Source: Acridotheres tristis
Taxonomy: Eukaryota; Chordata; Aves; Passeriformes; Sturnidae
Assembly: GCA_037013685.1 (NCBI GenBank)
Contig: CM072894.1
Span: 26,721,529 to 26,785,528 of the forward strand
Direction of reading: 5' to 3'
Length of the DNA stretch: 64,000 nt
Below the pieces are notes generated by a model. That model was given only the letters and a program-made list of their open reading frames with translations. It was not told the origin of the DNA and searched no databases. The translations under genes and the position numbers were made by a program. Shown here one piece after another: positions 49,363 to 62,028 of the stretch. Position 1 is the first letter of the stretch. The number at the start of each line of letters is the position of its first letter.

Positions 49363-51240
49363 AACCCCCAAAAATAAGTAATTTGTATGCAAATGTTAAA
49401 TAATGAGTTCATTTTCTCATATTGAATGTATGGGATCATGCCGTGAGACAGATGAATTTGTGCAAAATGGCTTTTTTCATGTCGTCTCTTCCAGTCCATG
49501 TTCCAAAGTAGCCTTGTATTTTTTCTGCTGTTAAATGATTGTCTGCTGTACTCATGCACTTTACAAATCTGTGATAGAAAGATTCCTTCCTAAAAATCCC
49601 GCAAACCAAACAATTTAATTGTTCCATCAACATGTCCTGAATCTGGGAATTCTCATTAAGGACTAGTGCTTGGTTTGTACAGCCAGGGAATATGGACCAC
49701 TTGTTCACTTAACTTTCTTTTGCCTCTTAGTGTGAAGGATGTGGGAGTATGTAGGCATTCACTACTCTTTCCTGCTACTTTAGAAAAGCAGTAGCACTGG
49801 TTCTTTGCTAGTTATACTTGCATAATATGTAAACAGTAAGAAAAGATCTTACAAATAATATATTTTCTATGGGTTGAGTTTTTCCCCTTTGAATTCTAGT
49901 CAGCTTGAATTCTACCACACAGTCCTGGGATTACTTCAGCAAGTTGTTTGGGATTTTTTATTTTTTATATTAATTTTTTTTTATCCCCTTAGTATTACCT
50001 AACCTGAAAATCAGGTTGGGAACCTTTTAAGCCGAGAAATAAAGTGTTTGGTGTGAAGTTAAAAGCTGATGACTGGGTACTGTGGATAAAACAAACAAAG
50101 AGGTTCAGAGAGAGAACTGAGAATGTAAAAAACACATGAATTGTAAAGTAGCCCTGATAAGTAAACTGAGAGCAGAGTGTCAGGTGGGGAAATGCAGTTT
50201 CAGTTCTTAGGTGTTTAGTGAGCATATAAGGAAGCACTCCAGGTGCTCCTAATGTTGGTTGCCCAATGCTGCCCATTTTGACAAGGTGTTCAGGCACTCT
50301 GGGAGCAGGGCATTCTGAACTAACCATCTTGTGTTACCCTTCACAGTGACCCTTTTGAGGAAAATGCACTGTTTGGGTGGCCAGAAAGAGCTGTCCTCAT
50401 TTTGCCCTTGGTTTACATTTTTTTTTTTAATGTGAAGGGGTGCTCAACATTCAGTTTGTTCATTCTCATCAATTTTGGGTTAAATATCAATAGATTTGAA
50501 ATCGGACAGATGGCTTAAATGCAATGAAATGTGGTGTTTTATGTAGCTTTTTTTATGATACATGCCAGAAGACATGTGCTGCCTTAGGCTTTACCAAAGC
50601 AAGGATGAAGACTGTAAATACCTGAGAAGATGGAAATTCCCAGGTGAGATTTAGATGGGAGGTATCATTTGGGGAGTGGGAAGGAGAGTTTCCACAAATT
50701 CTTATCACTGTTAGACAAAGTTTTCCAGTGTAGTTGCAGAAAGCAGGGCAAGGAAAACAATGGAATGCATAACTAAGGAGAAACATTCAAGGAACAAAGA
50801 AAGGCTTTGGACTCTATAGAGTCTGATGAGTGAGATGTATAAAACATGATGTTAAAATTTATTGAAAACTATATAGGGAAAAAAAGAGTATGAACAGAAT
50901 ATTGATGGAAAAGGTTAATAATTTCATATATTCATGCTGTGAAAATATGTATCATCTCCAGCTGAAACTGATAAATTTTCCTACTTATCCTGCTCCCAAA
51001 AAAGAAATTTTCAAGAATTGTAGCTCTGCATGAGGAAGAAGCTTGATCTTTTACACAGTTTGATTAAAAAATCTACCAAGAATTAATTATGACAAACTGT
51101 GTGAAGCAAAAGAATGGTTTTCAGTGAAGTTTCTTGAGACTTTGTAAATAATTGTACGGACCGTGTGATCTTCTGCTCTGTAACTTGCATTGTTTTGTGG
51201 GCTAAGGCTTTAGGCCAGTTCTCATCTGTTATTTGAAGTG

Positions 51241-51270
51241 TGATACCAAATAAAATGATACCAAATAAAA
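51241..51270. repeat. Perfect 15-bp tandem duplication
   Basis: TGATACCAAATAAAA occurs twice with no gap. It is exact, which suggests a recent slippage event. Confidence 0.9.
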
Positions 51271-54200
51271 TAATATTTTTGAGATGAGCATTATTGCTTA
51301 ATGCATTAGCCACAACTGGCTGTGCACCAAATTATGCACTTATTCTAAATGTGTATATGCATTAATACAACAATTTGAATGTTACAGAGCCTGTCAGAGG
51401 GACAAGATCACATGCAAGCTAATTGGAAGCATTTCAGAAGCCAGTGTAATTGGAATTTCTTTAAATGCTTTTGCATGTTTTGCAGTGTGTTCCTTCAGTC
51501 TGTGAGTAATCTGTGGGAATGCTGAAGATTTCCGTTGGATAATTCTATGAGAGTTAATATACATAAAATTATAAGAATGTTCATAAGGTTTGTAAGGCTT
51601 AAATTGGGGGTTTTGTAGTTTGTAGCAGTCTCTGCTCCCTAAGCTGTTGTGATTAACATTAAGGAGAGCTACTAAAGCCCACCACCTATCAGAGCAGTCA
51701 TAGGCATAAGGAAATCACTGTTAAGACTGACATTTAATCCTGGCTGCTTTATGCTCCTTATCTCAAACAGACCTGTAATATCCAGGTGTATTCTTAAGCC
51801 CCTTTCTAGTCTATTCTTTCTGGTTGTAGCATGTAATATCAGACTAAGACCTTCCCCAGTCCTCTGAGTCATGTTTTAAACATGGACCTTAACCTCTCTT
51901 TTCAGTATATTTGATGCCTATGCATATGAGGGAAAATTCAAATTTCACATTTCAGTGTGTCTCTTGAAACAGCTGTGAATTTTCTATGGTGAATTTTTGT
52001 TCTTTGCCAGTGTGTGACCTAAAATTTTACTGGAAATCCATGCCAGAACTGCATAAATTCAGTACGAGCTGAAGTGGGAGTACATGGTGGAAATGTTGAA
52101 GTGAGAACTTGCATGGAGGATCCATCCTTTACATGGACTAATAAAGTCCTTCTCATGTACCCATATACTTTCACCTGTTTTCCTCCCCAGCCCAGTAACC
52201 TATGAGGTTAATGAGTCTATCATACAGACAAGGACATTAAAAAGAATTTTTCTTATGTACCATGCGCTTCTGGGTTTGTCATATGTGCCAGATGTATGAC
52301 AGTAAATTTGATGCCAAATTTATTATTCCTTTTTAAGCCTAATGAAAACTTCATTTGCCACACCTGTTTATTTAGTTCACAGTTAAAATACACTATATAG
52401 AACATAAAGGAAAAAAAGATGTTACCAAATTGTACCTTTCCTGGATCTTGTTCGCTTCCCTGGAGGTTACAAGAATATCACTAGTGCTTTTTTGCCTACA
52501 TTTTGTCCAGTCCTTTCCTTTCTGACACCTTCTTGTCACTGAGTAAATACTTTCATTGGGCTCTTTTAGGATTTGGTTATTTTATCCTGAACATTAACTT
52601 TACTAGGAGGCCATTTTTTTATAGACTAAATCAGAGTTGTTTTTTTCACTCCACATATCAATTCATATTTACCTTGTATTCTCTGTTTAGGAATAGATTT
52701 ACATAGATCTTAGATCTTAAATCTAGACAAAAAGCTGTATGAGCTAAAGCGTATAAAAAAGAAGGAAATAAAACGATGAAATCAGCCCACAGCCATAAAT
52801 CTTTGGCTTTTAAAACTGATTGTGTGATGTAAGACTTCTTAAAATGTTTTGAAAGACAGGATAATTAAAGACATGGAAGTAAAGGATGTAACATAATTTG
52901 TCATTTGTATTGAACACATTAATTAAGCAATTTATTAGAACTTGTTATGCTGTGGGCTGGTAGTGTTTGTCCTTCACATTAGATTTCACAACAGATAAGT
53001 AGTTATTGAAGACCTTGAATCATGGCAGTGAGAGGATGCTCCTTGGCAGCAAGTACCACTAAAATGTTTGTTGGGAATCCAGCAAAATAGCACAGAGAAT
53101 TAGAGTGGAAACAGAGTGGTTGTTTACACAGTCATTTATAGGAGACACGCTGATAGCTGGTAGATTCTGTAAATGGGTCTTTTTGTTAATATTACCAGTT
53201 CTTAGGATTTTGAATATTTCTCTTACCCTTAGATATGTTGTTGTAAACTCTTTCCTTTACTATGTTTGAAGATTCACTCTAAGCACATCTTTGGTACATT
53301 TTGGTTCTGTCAGCTAGTGGCAGCCCAGTTTATAGGTTACTCTTGTTAGACTTTCCCTTTAATAGTTCCACATTTTCCCCTTTTCTGTCCCTGAAAGAAT
53401 GAATGGGATCATCTCATTATTTGTCTTCTAAGATCCTAAGACTGCTATAAGCCACCATTCTTATGCATGAAAAATGCAAAGGGGCATCTTGGAAGAGGTT
53501 ATTTCAATAAAGAGACGACATTCTAGGATTCCTGTATTCCCTGGTAATACTGAACAAGCTTCTGTGCTCAAAAAACCCCAAACAACTCAAACTGAAACAT
53601 CTGTGGAGAAGAGGAATTAAAGTGTTCCAGGGAATGAGAAGAGCCTGTTAGGAGAGGATGGTAGACAAATCAGCCTGTAAGAAATAAAGACAGAGTGTGC
53701 TGAGTGTTCTGTGATCCCTACATCACTGGGGAAGGGAAATGGAAAAAGGATTTAATCTAAAGTGAGGGTCTGAGAGTAGAAAGATGAATAAACATACCTG
53801 TTTGTGTGCTGTAGCTCAGCAAGCGGAAGGGGAAAATGTTAAGATAGAGCACTTGCCAGATGCTGATGGTGCTGGTTTGTGCTGCAGTGCTGGGGGAAAC
53901 TGAGCTGGGTTAATCCATGGCATCAGAAAAATAGGAAAGTGGGGAAAAAAGGAAACAGGTCATTCATGAGTAGGTTCACATGGGGAATACTTATTTTTTA
54001 TGCCCCTGTAACTTAACATTTTATCTTGTTTTTATTACTTCCACCAAGAGCTTCTACTTGTACACAGGGTTTATTTTTTAACCTCTGCTCCAAAGCATTT
54101 GTTTTAGATTAGAGGTCCTGTGTTCTTAAGTGATAATGATTTTTTCCAGCTTTGCTTATTTGTTAATGGTAGTGGGGGATGATTTAGTGTCCCTCTGGCT

Positions 54201-57200
54201 GCCCAGTGGTCCTGCCTGCCACTGCTCCTGTGAGCCACATGTCCTGTGATGGACCAGCAGCTCCTGATCAGCACCACCACTCCAGGGGCAGCCAAAGTAG
54301 TTTCTCCTTCAGCTGCATCAGCTTTAGTGGAAAAGGGACATGACTTGACAGTTCTGGTCATAAATGCTCTTTTCCTTTTGCTTATGTCCTGGACTTTGGC
54401 TGTGGCACAGTGCGTGTCATCCACCTGCAGCCAGCGTGGCTGCTGAATTAGCACTTTACAGACCTGTGTAAATTCTTGTAAATTCATTTAAAAAACTCAG
54501 AAAGGGCTTGGTATTGCAGCAGTATTTAGTGGGCAGCACTTCTACGGCCTCAGTTAGTGCAAGCCTGTTCTGGAAGAGAAGAGAATTTATATTCTCTGTG
54601 GGATATTTAGCTTCATCTCATATAATGGCAGGTGGTATCCTTAACTGTAGAACACTTTTAATTTTTTAATCACACTGAGCTCTTTGCCTTGGTTTGTGAC
54701 TCATATTATGGTGGTTAATTTCTGTCCTTAAAGAATTCGTATTAATCAAATTTATATTGAAGTTGCTACATTATAATCAAAACACCCTCTTGCTCTTTCA
54801 CTCACTTAAGAAAAATTATTCAGCAATATTTAAATAGGTCTTGTTTATCCCATTCCTCGATTTGCTCCATCTCTTGTACACTCTTACTCTTTTACTAAAA
54901 ATCCTACTTAGGACCTCTTTTGTATTAAATAATCTTAATCAGCTTTCTCCCACAGCAGCCCAAATAGCAGCCAGTCCTGGTGTACTTCCCTGATAATTTT
55001 TTCAGTATGTTTTGCCTCATTAGCCCATAATGTAATTGCCTACTTGATGTTTACAATGTTGTGTACTTCAGGTCTGTTCATATTTGATGAGCATGTCCTC
55101 TATTAGTTTTGCTTTAAATATTTATTCTTTCACTAATGGGTTTGTGGAGTTGGTTAATTTAAAAGAAAAACCAGAAAACATAAGTTTTCATAAAAAAAAC
55201 CTCTCAGCTTTGACTTTATGTGCCCTTATCTTTCAAACCTGGATAAAGTGAAGAACCACCCCCTCACACACAGCTGTGTGACAAGTGTGATGGCTGCACA
55301 ATAACATAGTGTGAGGATGCAAGGGAATTTGTCACCACAGTGCCAGGGGGTCTCATTGTACACCCACCTCATCCCTCTCCTCTGTCAGGATGTCTGATGG
55401 ACACCTCAGGCTCTTGGCCTGAGATTGCTGCTTCCTTTCCTTGCAAATACTTGTCTCTCTCAGCAGGCTCTCAGTAATGAGTGCTGGAGAAACTCTGATT
55501 TTCCCGTCCTTTAAATTTAACCCCAAAACTCACTATCTTTTAGACCACTGTAAATGTGTATGCCGTTTTCTTTAAGTGTGGGAGAAGAGACATGAGGCTG
55601 GGATGCCTGGGATGGAGATGCTGTGACCCCTTCCAGCTCCACTCCCAAAATGGTCTGACTGACTGTGCTGAGTCCATGGTTCATACAGGGGTAAAACATG
55701 AGCCTAATTCCTGATGAAAATGGCTAAATGTGCATTTCTAAGTTTTTCTCTTTTCTTTTTCGTTCTATTTCTGGAGATAATGTACCAAACAGTGACTCAG
55801 GCTTTCTGCCTGTAATAATATTTCTTACTGATGGGGAAAAAACAGCTTTAAATTATTCCACATATCAATGGTCGCATGCATCAAAAACAAGCTAAAAAAT
55901 GCTAATGGCCTCAATCCATGAATATCCAGAAGGCAGAAAGCTTTTGTAGTATAAATATATAATTTAATGAAAATATTGAAAGGAAGTGCATTTCCATGAA
56001 ATTCATCTATCAGAACGTTATTTTTAATAGATGAATTCATTGCTTTACCCAGAGGTATTTTTCTTTCCAGTCTTTTTCCAGACATAGAGCCTTACTGTGC
56101 TCTCTTTGGGGTATAAACAAAACATAATTTGCATTGGTTCTCCTCATACTCTGTAGCAGTGAATTGCAGTAAAGTATGAATTTGACCTCCCTAATTCTCT
56201 TATCCTTAAAAGTGCCTGAAGAAGTTACACTTTCTAGGAGGTTCTTTTGTTGTATTTATTTTTGTGAGTTTAAAGGAGAAGCTCTTTCCCCTTCTGATTT
56301 CTGAAAAATCAGAAGTGATTCTTGACAAAATTAATGTTGGTTCCCTCTAAGGTATAATCAGTCTCCTAATATATAATGTGGGTGAGTCCATGGCTTTTCA
56401 TGTGCCTTTTCCTGGGCAAGTAGTTTGCATCACATATTGGTATAGGCACTGTAGAGTGGGAGGTATTTGCTTGCTTTGTTGCCATGTAGTGACACTAAAT
56501 TCAGCAGCACTTCAAAAGTTCTCTGAAGTCCTCCAGTGGAAGAGTCTCTTTCATTTTCTTCCAGGAGTTCCCACAATGAGCTAATCACTACATAAACCAT
56601 TTTGTCTTCCAAATTAGCAGGAGTTGAGCAATCCACTTGTTCCAGTGAATGAAATTGTTAGGCATGTGAAAGAAATACTAGCCATCCATTTCTATAAAAC
56701 ATCAACTTTTTAATCCAGAATTTTTGTGCTAATTGTTAGGATCAACAGTTCACGTACTAAACTTCTTCATAGAAAGTGGAAAACGTACTATGACACTGTA
56801 GCACTGTCTTCCTGTAGAATAAGCACTCTCAGTGACTTTGTTGCTCCTCACACTTTGCCCAACAATGGCAAAACTGAGTTGCAGTATATTTTTGTTGTAT
56901 TTGCATAGAAGTTTGAAAAGTGACTAAGCAGTTAATTCTCATGGCAGTGAGTGGGAAAAACTTGCTAGAAGTTTCATGAAAAAACCTGCACCAGAGTCAC
57001 ATCTTCTCAAGGCTCTTGAAATGAGCTCTGCGTCCTCCTAAGATGCAAAGGAATTGAATTTTCCAGTCAGCTGGGGTCATTGTGTTTAGAGAGTCAGAGC
57101 AACACGCTGGGATTGACAGCCCTGCTCTTCACTGTGTTGTCTGCCAAAGAAAAGGTGAAAATGCTTTTTCCACACTGTGAATTGGCTAAAATACTGATTC

Positions 57201-59229
57201 AACTTCTCCAGTCTTAGTCTTCCCAGAAAAAGTTCACTTAATGTATCCTAGAACTGAGCTTTGGATAGTTATTTTAGTGCTGTGGGTTTTAAATCCATTG
57301 TATCAAAAGCAATTTTTTGAGTAAGTAGTTCTCCCTCCAGTGTTGCCTTTTTTTCCCCCGTCAGAGTACAGAAACTAATGAGATTTTCTTTCATTTTAGA
57401 TTCTCCTAAGTCCAGGCATTAGACACACAGCAGTAGGAACACTAAATGTCTGGATTTTTTACCTAGAAAAAGCATTTATGTAACACACAGCTTTTAAATA
57501 GCTTAACAAATCCACTACCTGATGTGACTGTGACCATGCATGCGAAGTTTCAACTTTTACAAGGAGAAAAAGAAAAATAAAGCCGACTGTAAATGGAAGT
57601 GCTTTCCCATCTAAACTCTATGGTATTATCATCAGTCACTAGAACCTTTTTCCTATGTAATCTCTCTTTTTTCATACCCAGTTTGCTCAGTGTATTGTAA
57701 TTCCAGCGTTTATAGCCTTGGTTTTCTTTTTGCTGCCTGTTAGAATATTGCAACAGTGACTGCAAGAAGTGAATAAGGCAGATATAACCAGGTCAGTTCC
57801 TGATATTAGTATCAAGTCTTCTCAGGAGGTGATGAAAACTGCATAGTTAAATATCTATAACGTGACTTGATAAAAATTTGGGGAAGAGGTAACAGTATAG
57901 TACAATAAGAGCTTTTCTTCTCTAATTTCTATTGCTGTATTTGAACTTCCCCTTGTACTATATTTTTGCAGTTCAGAGGCCAGTTTAGGAACAAAAGTGA
58001 TCTTTATTTCGTGCCAAGCTCTGTGTATGTGTGCATGCATATGTGTATTTGCTTAGATCGATAGATACATAATGTAAATGTCTAAGTTAATCATTACTGT
58101 GATGCTTTGGCATGTGATATTTCACACTACCATTTACTATCGGTCCTCAAATAATTGGCCTTTTTCTTTAAAAGGTCTCATAAAGAACTCATGTTCAATT
58201 GCAAGTTACAAGTTTGGCAGAGCACATAAATTCATTAGCAGGGAGGTCAGGTGTATAAAAACCTTGACATATCAAAATGAGTCCTGACCTGGCTACTGAG
58301 ACAGTTAGAAACAAAATATTTTAGATAGGTGTTTACTTCTCCAATTTTGCTTTAAGCTACAGTCATCAACTATTTTGTAAGTTGAGAATGAATTTCTGGT
58401 GTAACTTTTTTCCAGTTTTCTCTTTCATGATTGTGATTAAAAAGCCTTCTGCTCATGTTATTTTCTCTCATTTGACCTCAATAGCGTTCTACTTTTTGAT
58501 ACATGAAAATAATTAAACGATGATTGGATAAATAACAGATCTGAAAACAGCACTGGGTAAATAACAGATGAACATTACACTTGATAGTGAAATGAGACTG
58601 AAAAATGTTTTTCCATCTGGGTAAGATCCTGAGCTAAAGTTATCTTTTCATCCCTTTCCTCAGGAAAGTGAAAACTTGTTGTTCAGAATGAAATTGGAAT
58701 AGTGGTGGGTGAAACACAGTTCCACTTTGTATCTTTTCAGTATCAGAAACAAGAAGAAAATCAGGGGATAGCAGAAACAAACCTCTCTTGGTCTTGGAGC
58801 ATTTTTTAGCACTGATGGTGTATGAGAGGAGACTCATGGGCTGCGAGACCAAAATCTAGTGCTGATAAGATGTTGTAACAAACAACAAAAAGCCACTAAT
58901 GCTGTTGTGTTCATATTTCTCTGTCAGGTGGAGCAGCTGCTACATACATCTCCCAGAGCAGCAGCTTAGTAAATGCTCTGAATTGCATTTTGAATCTCTC
59001 ATCCCTGCCTCTCTGGGGAAATGAGTTAAGGATGAGCAGAAAAACCATGCAAATAATCTTTTTCTCAGGAAAAAGTAGCTTAATTCAAGCCAGTATTGAA
59101 AAAGAGATAAAATAGGGTTTAAGCTGTTATCATATGCAGAGATATTTGAGGTAGAAGTCTGTATATTGATGGCAATTTAGTCTCAAAATAGTGTTTATTA
59201 ACTCAAATATGTTGGACTTGAGAAATTAA

Positions 59230-59450
59230 ACAATATGAAGATAAGAAATGCTCTACCCTGGATGATAATGTCAGGCGTGATAAATGCCAGAAATGCAAAT
59301 CCGTGTGAACAGAGCACACCAGCCAGGACAAGGCTGGAAAGAGCAGCCAGAAAAACACCAACAGAAGACACCGTGAAAGAGGCAAAATTGGCTGACCCTT
59401 TGGAAAATAAACCCAAAAAATAACAAATCAAAAACAACAAAACCAAAAAG
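59230..59450 (+). other. Possible retro-inserted fragment of unknown origin
   Basis: A GC-richer block with a 62-codon open frame (59235-59423; charged, Arg/Lys/Glu-rich) is followed by AATAAA-like words and then an A-rich stretch (59404-59450). That layout would fit a degraded processed copy of an mRNA or a retroposon. The opposite strand also has an open frame, of 82 codons and hydrophobic. I do not recognise either product, so the class is open. Confidence 0.25.
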
Positions 59451-60372
59451 CTAACATGAAATTAAAATTCTGGCTAAAGTTGCTGCTTTCTCCCTTGGGA
59501 TCTGCAAAGTAAAATTAACATTTGTTACTTCCTTTGAGGAAAGAGATTGGTTATAGAGCCTTATTCAGATTATGGAGTTTGATAGACATAATCTAAATCT
59601 GAAGTACTTAGTAAGAATATGTGTGTGTGATTTTCACAATATATAAATTGGGGGGTTTTGATGGTTTGTTTAGGGTTTTTTTTTTACAAAACTTTTCTTC
59701 TTCTATCAGATGAAGTGCCTACATGACCACAGATGCTGCAGAACTACTGTACTTCTTTCTGATTTTACTGAGTTTTGTTTGCCTTTAGGATGACTACAGA
59801 CAGGGCATATTTGAATTGAAACAATAATACTAGAGTGGTGTGAGTGAACAGAAGTGGTAGTGTGGCACCCAAAGCTATAAAGGTTGTTTTGTGGTGACAC
59901 GGTTTTCCAAACATACAGTAACAAGAACACAATTTAAATGTTAGATTCACTTTGAAGCAGGAGGAAATACTAAAATAAAATCATTATATGTTGCAGTGGT
60001 TACCTCACTTGCTACTGAAATTCAGTTCTTTCTGGGGATGTACTGTAGCTCTGCAAATACCCTGGAACATTTTAGAAATTTGAGAATAATTTATTGTAGT
60101 GAAATAAGTAGAATGAAATGACCAAAGTGCACAAGAATACCTTGGTTTATCCAGAGTACCCTGGAGAGTAACCATAGGAGATTGATATAATGTGTCCTCC
60201 AGGAAAATACCCGAGCATTGTTTATATAATACTTTTTCTTTATTTAAAACTATTTCATTTTGGTTTAGTGTGTGTGACAGTTTAACAAGCATTGACAAGG
60301 CCTGACTATGCCTTGGTGATGTCTTCTGAAGCACATCATCAACACCAGTAATGAAATCTGTCATTTCTGTGT

Positions 60373-60397
60373 GAGGATAAAAAAAAAAAAATCCTCC
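60373..60397. repeat. A tract flanked by inverted 6-mers
   Basis: GAGGAT, a run of A, then ATCCTC: the flanks are exact reverse complements, so the tract could form a hairpin with an A-loop. Probably coincidental, and likely length-variable. Confidence 0.7.
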
Positions 60398-61765
60398 TAA
60401 GACATTGAATTGCTTATAAATAAGAGTGGATATTATTTCTGTCCCAGCTCAGAAAGAGTTTCCTTCAGGTGATATATAATAGTGCTTTTTTAAATCTATT
60501 TTTTATAAATTTTGTTTAAAAATTTTGTTTCCAATCCACGGAGAATCAGTAGCATCTATTCCTTTCTATTGCAATCTATCTTGTTAATTCAATAAAGAGT
60601 CTGTAGGCATTTCTTTTGCATATTGTGTTCCTTTGTGTGCTTTAAAAAACTCCTGCTACACTGTACATTATTCAGCCATTTGTGGCTTGAAGCATTGTCT
60701 AAATGCTGGCTTATGTTTCCCTATTTTCAGGCCATAGCTTTTTATGTCTCACAACTCAAGTCTTGCAGCAATAACACCGAGTTCCTGCTATGGTTAGAAA
60801 AACACCACCCATTTGAAAATATCATCTGTCACCACTTTATTGCACAATGAATAGATTTACTTTGGAGGGTTGCAATATCTCATGTGACTCTCTAGCTGTT
60901 TTTTAGACATGAAGTTTTTAATATAAGTTCCAAAAAAGTTTTTCCTTCCGTGGTTGATTACTTTTTGGAAAAATCAAAGTGGAAGATTTCTGACTGAATT
61001 CCACATGTAGGAGAGCCTTCAAAAAGTCCTTTTTATATTTGTTCATTGTACTAATATTAAGCCAAATTTTGCAGAGATTTCACTGCTTGGAAGTACTATC
61101 TCTGTTCTGTCACCAGTCTTATCTGTTAAATCCCAACGAGTGTGAAAAACGAGAAAAATCTGGGTTTACTTGGCTGTTTCAGCAGTATGTTGAGAATGGC
61201 CAGATTGCTGGAGAAGACGACTCTCTTGGAAACCCTAACAGCCCGGCCTTCTCATCTGTAGGCACATAGAGCTCATCTGAGTGTGTAAATAAAAATAAAT
61301 AATGCAGTGAAAAAATATGCAGAGTATTTTGCTGAAGTGTTTCAATTTTGGATGTGCCATAACTAATTTAAATCTTCGGTTGGGATTTATGCAGGCAGGA
61401 GGGTCAGGTTTACAATGTTTGTAATTTAAAGCTTTTCTGCTACTACACCTTTTCTACTTTTATATCCTGTCATGATACCTTTTTGCTGCAAAGAAAGTCC
61501 CTTTTATTCCCTTTTCCTTTCCTGCTTTGAAGAGAACATTTGCTTCTCCTTTTGTATGAGGTAATGAGATCAGAGTAGCTCCGAATTCTTTAAATCAATC
61601 TAATTTGGCTTCTTTTAGTGTATAGAATATCCTTCTTTTGCACTTCCATTTCTTTGTGCAGTAGCTCCATCTCCAGCGCTTGATATGCCACGTGCCTTTT
61701 TAATTAAAAACCCCAGCAAGCAATTGTCATCCAAATGGCCAAATGTGGTGTGTTGTGTCTTTCAG

Positions 61766-62028
61766 GCTGATTCACGGAGGGCAGCTGTTGAACGGCGTGG
61801 CGGGGCCCACGGTGATGAACGCGGCTCCGTTCCTCTCCACGACGTGGTTTTCTCCGGACGAGCGCGCCACGGCCACGGCCATCGCCTCGCTGCTCAACTA
61901 CCTGGGCTGTGCTGCTGCCTTCCTGGTGGGGCCTCTGGTGGTGCCACCTCCCAACGGCACAGCTCACCTGGTGTCACTGAGCAGCACCCAGCACATCAAG
62001 GACCGCATCGAGGCCGTGCTCTATGCAG
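61766..62028 (+). CDS. SLC49A4: SLC49A4 exon 3, TM4-TM5 and glycosylated loop start
   Basis: The exon is 263 bp: one base completing Lys144, 87 codons (residues 145-231) and one base of the next codon, Glu in human. It contains [40 protein letters not shown] and [14 protein letters not shown], ending [11 protein letters not shown], near-identical to human DIRC2 apart from the loop. The Asn-Gly-Thr sequon at residue 207 corresponds to the luminal N-glycosylation site reported near residue 209 in human. The acceptor is TGTGTCTTTCAG. The donor GTGCGG is a weak match. GC content is much higher than in the surrounding intron, and similarity stops at the donor although the frame continues into intron 3. 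Confidence 0.96.

Larger units (their letters stand above)
49021..61765 (+). other. SLC49A4: SLC49A4 intron 2
   Basis: Intron of 12,745 bp. It holds a good MIR-like relic (49216-49362), a perfect 15-bp tandem duplication (51241-51270), a possible retro-inserted fragment with an A-rich end (59230-59450) and an A tract flanked by inverted 6-mers (60373-60397). No alternative exon was convincing; one cryptic candidate near 61076 is described among the findings. Confidence 0.9.

Noticed and set aside
52185..52245. MIR-like wording (CCTATGAGGTTAATGAG..ATACAGACAAGGACATTAAA)
   Set aside because: Too short and too diverged to separate from chance without a profile search.
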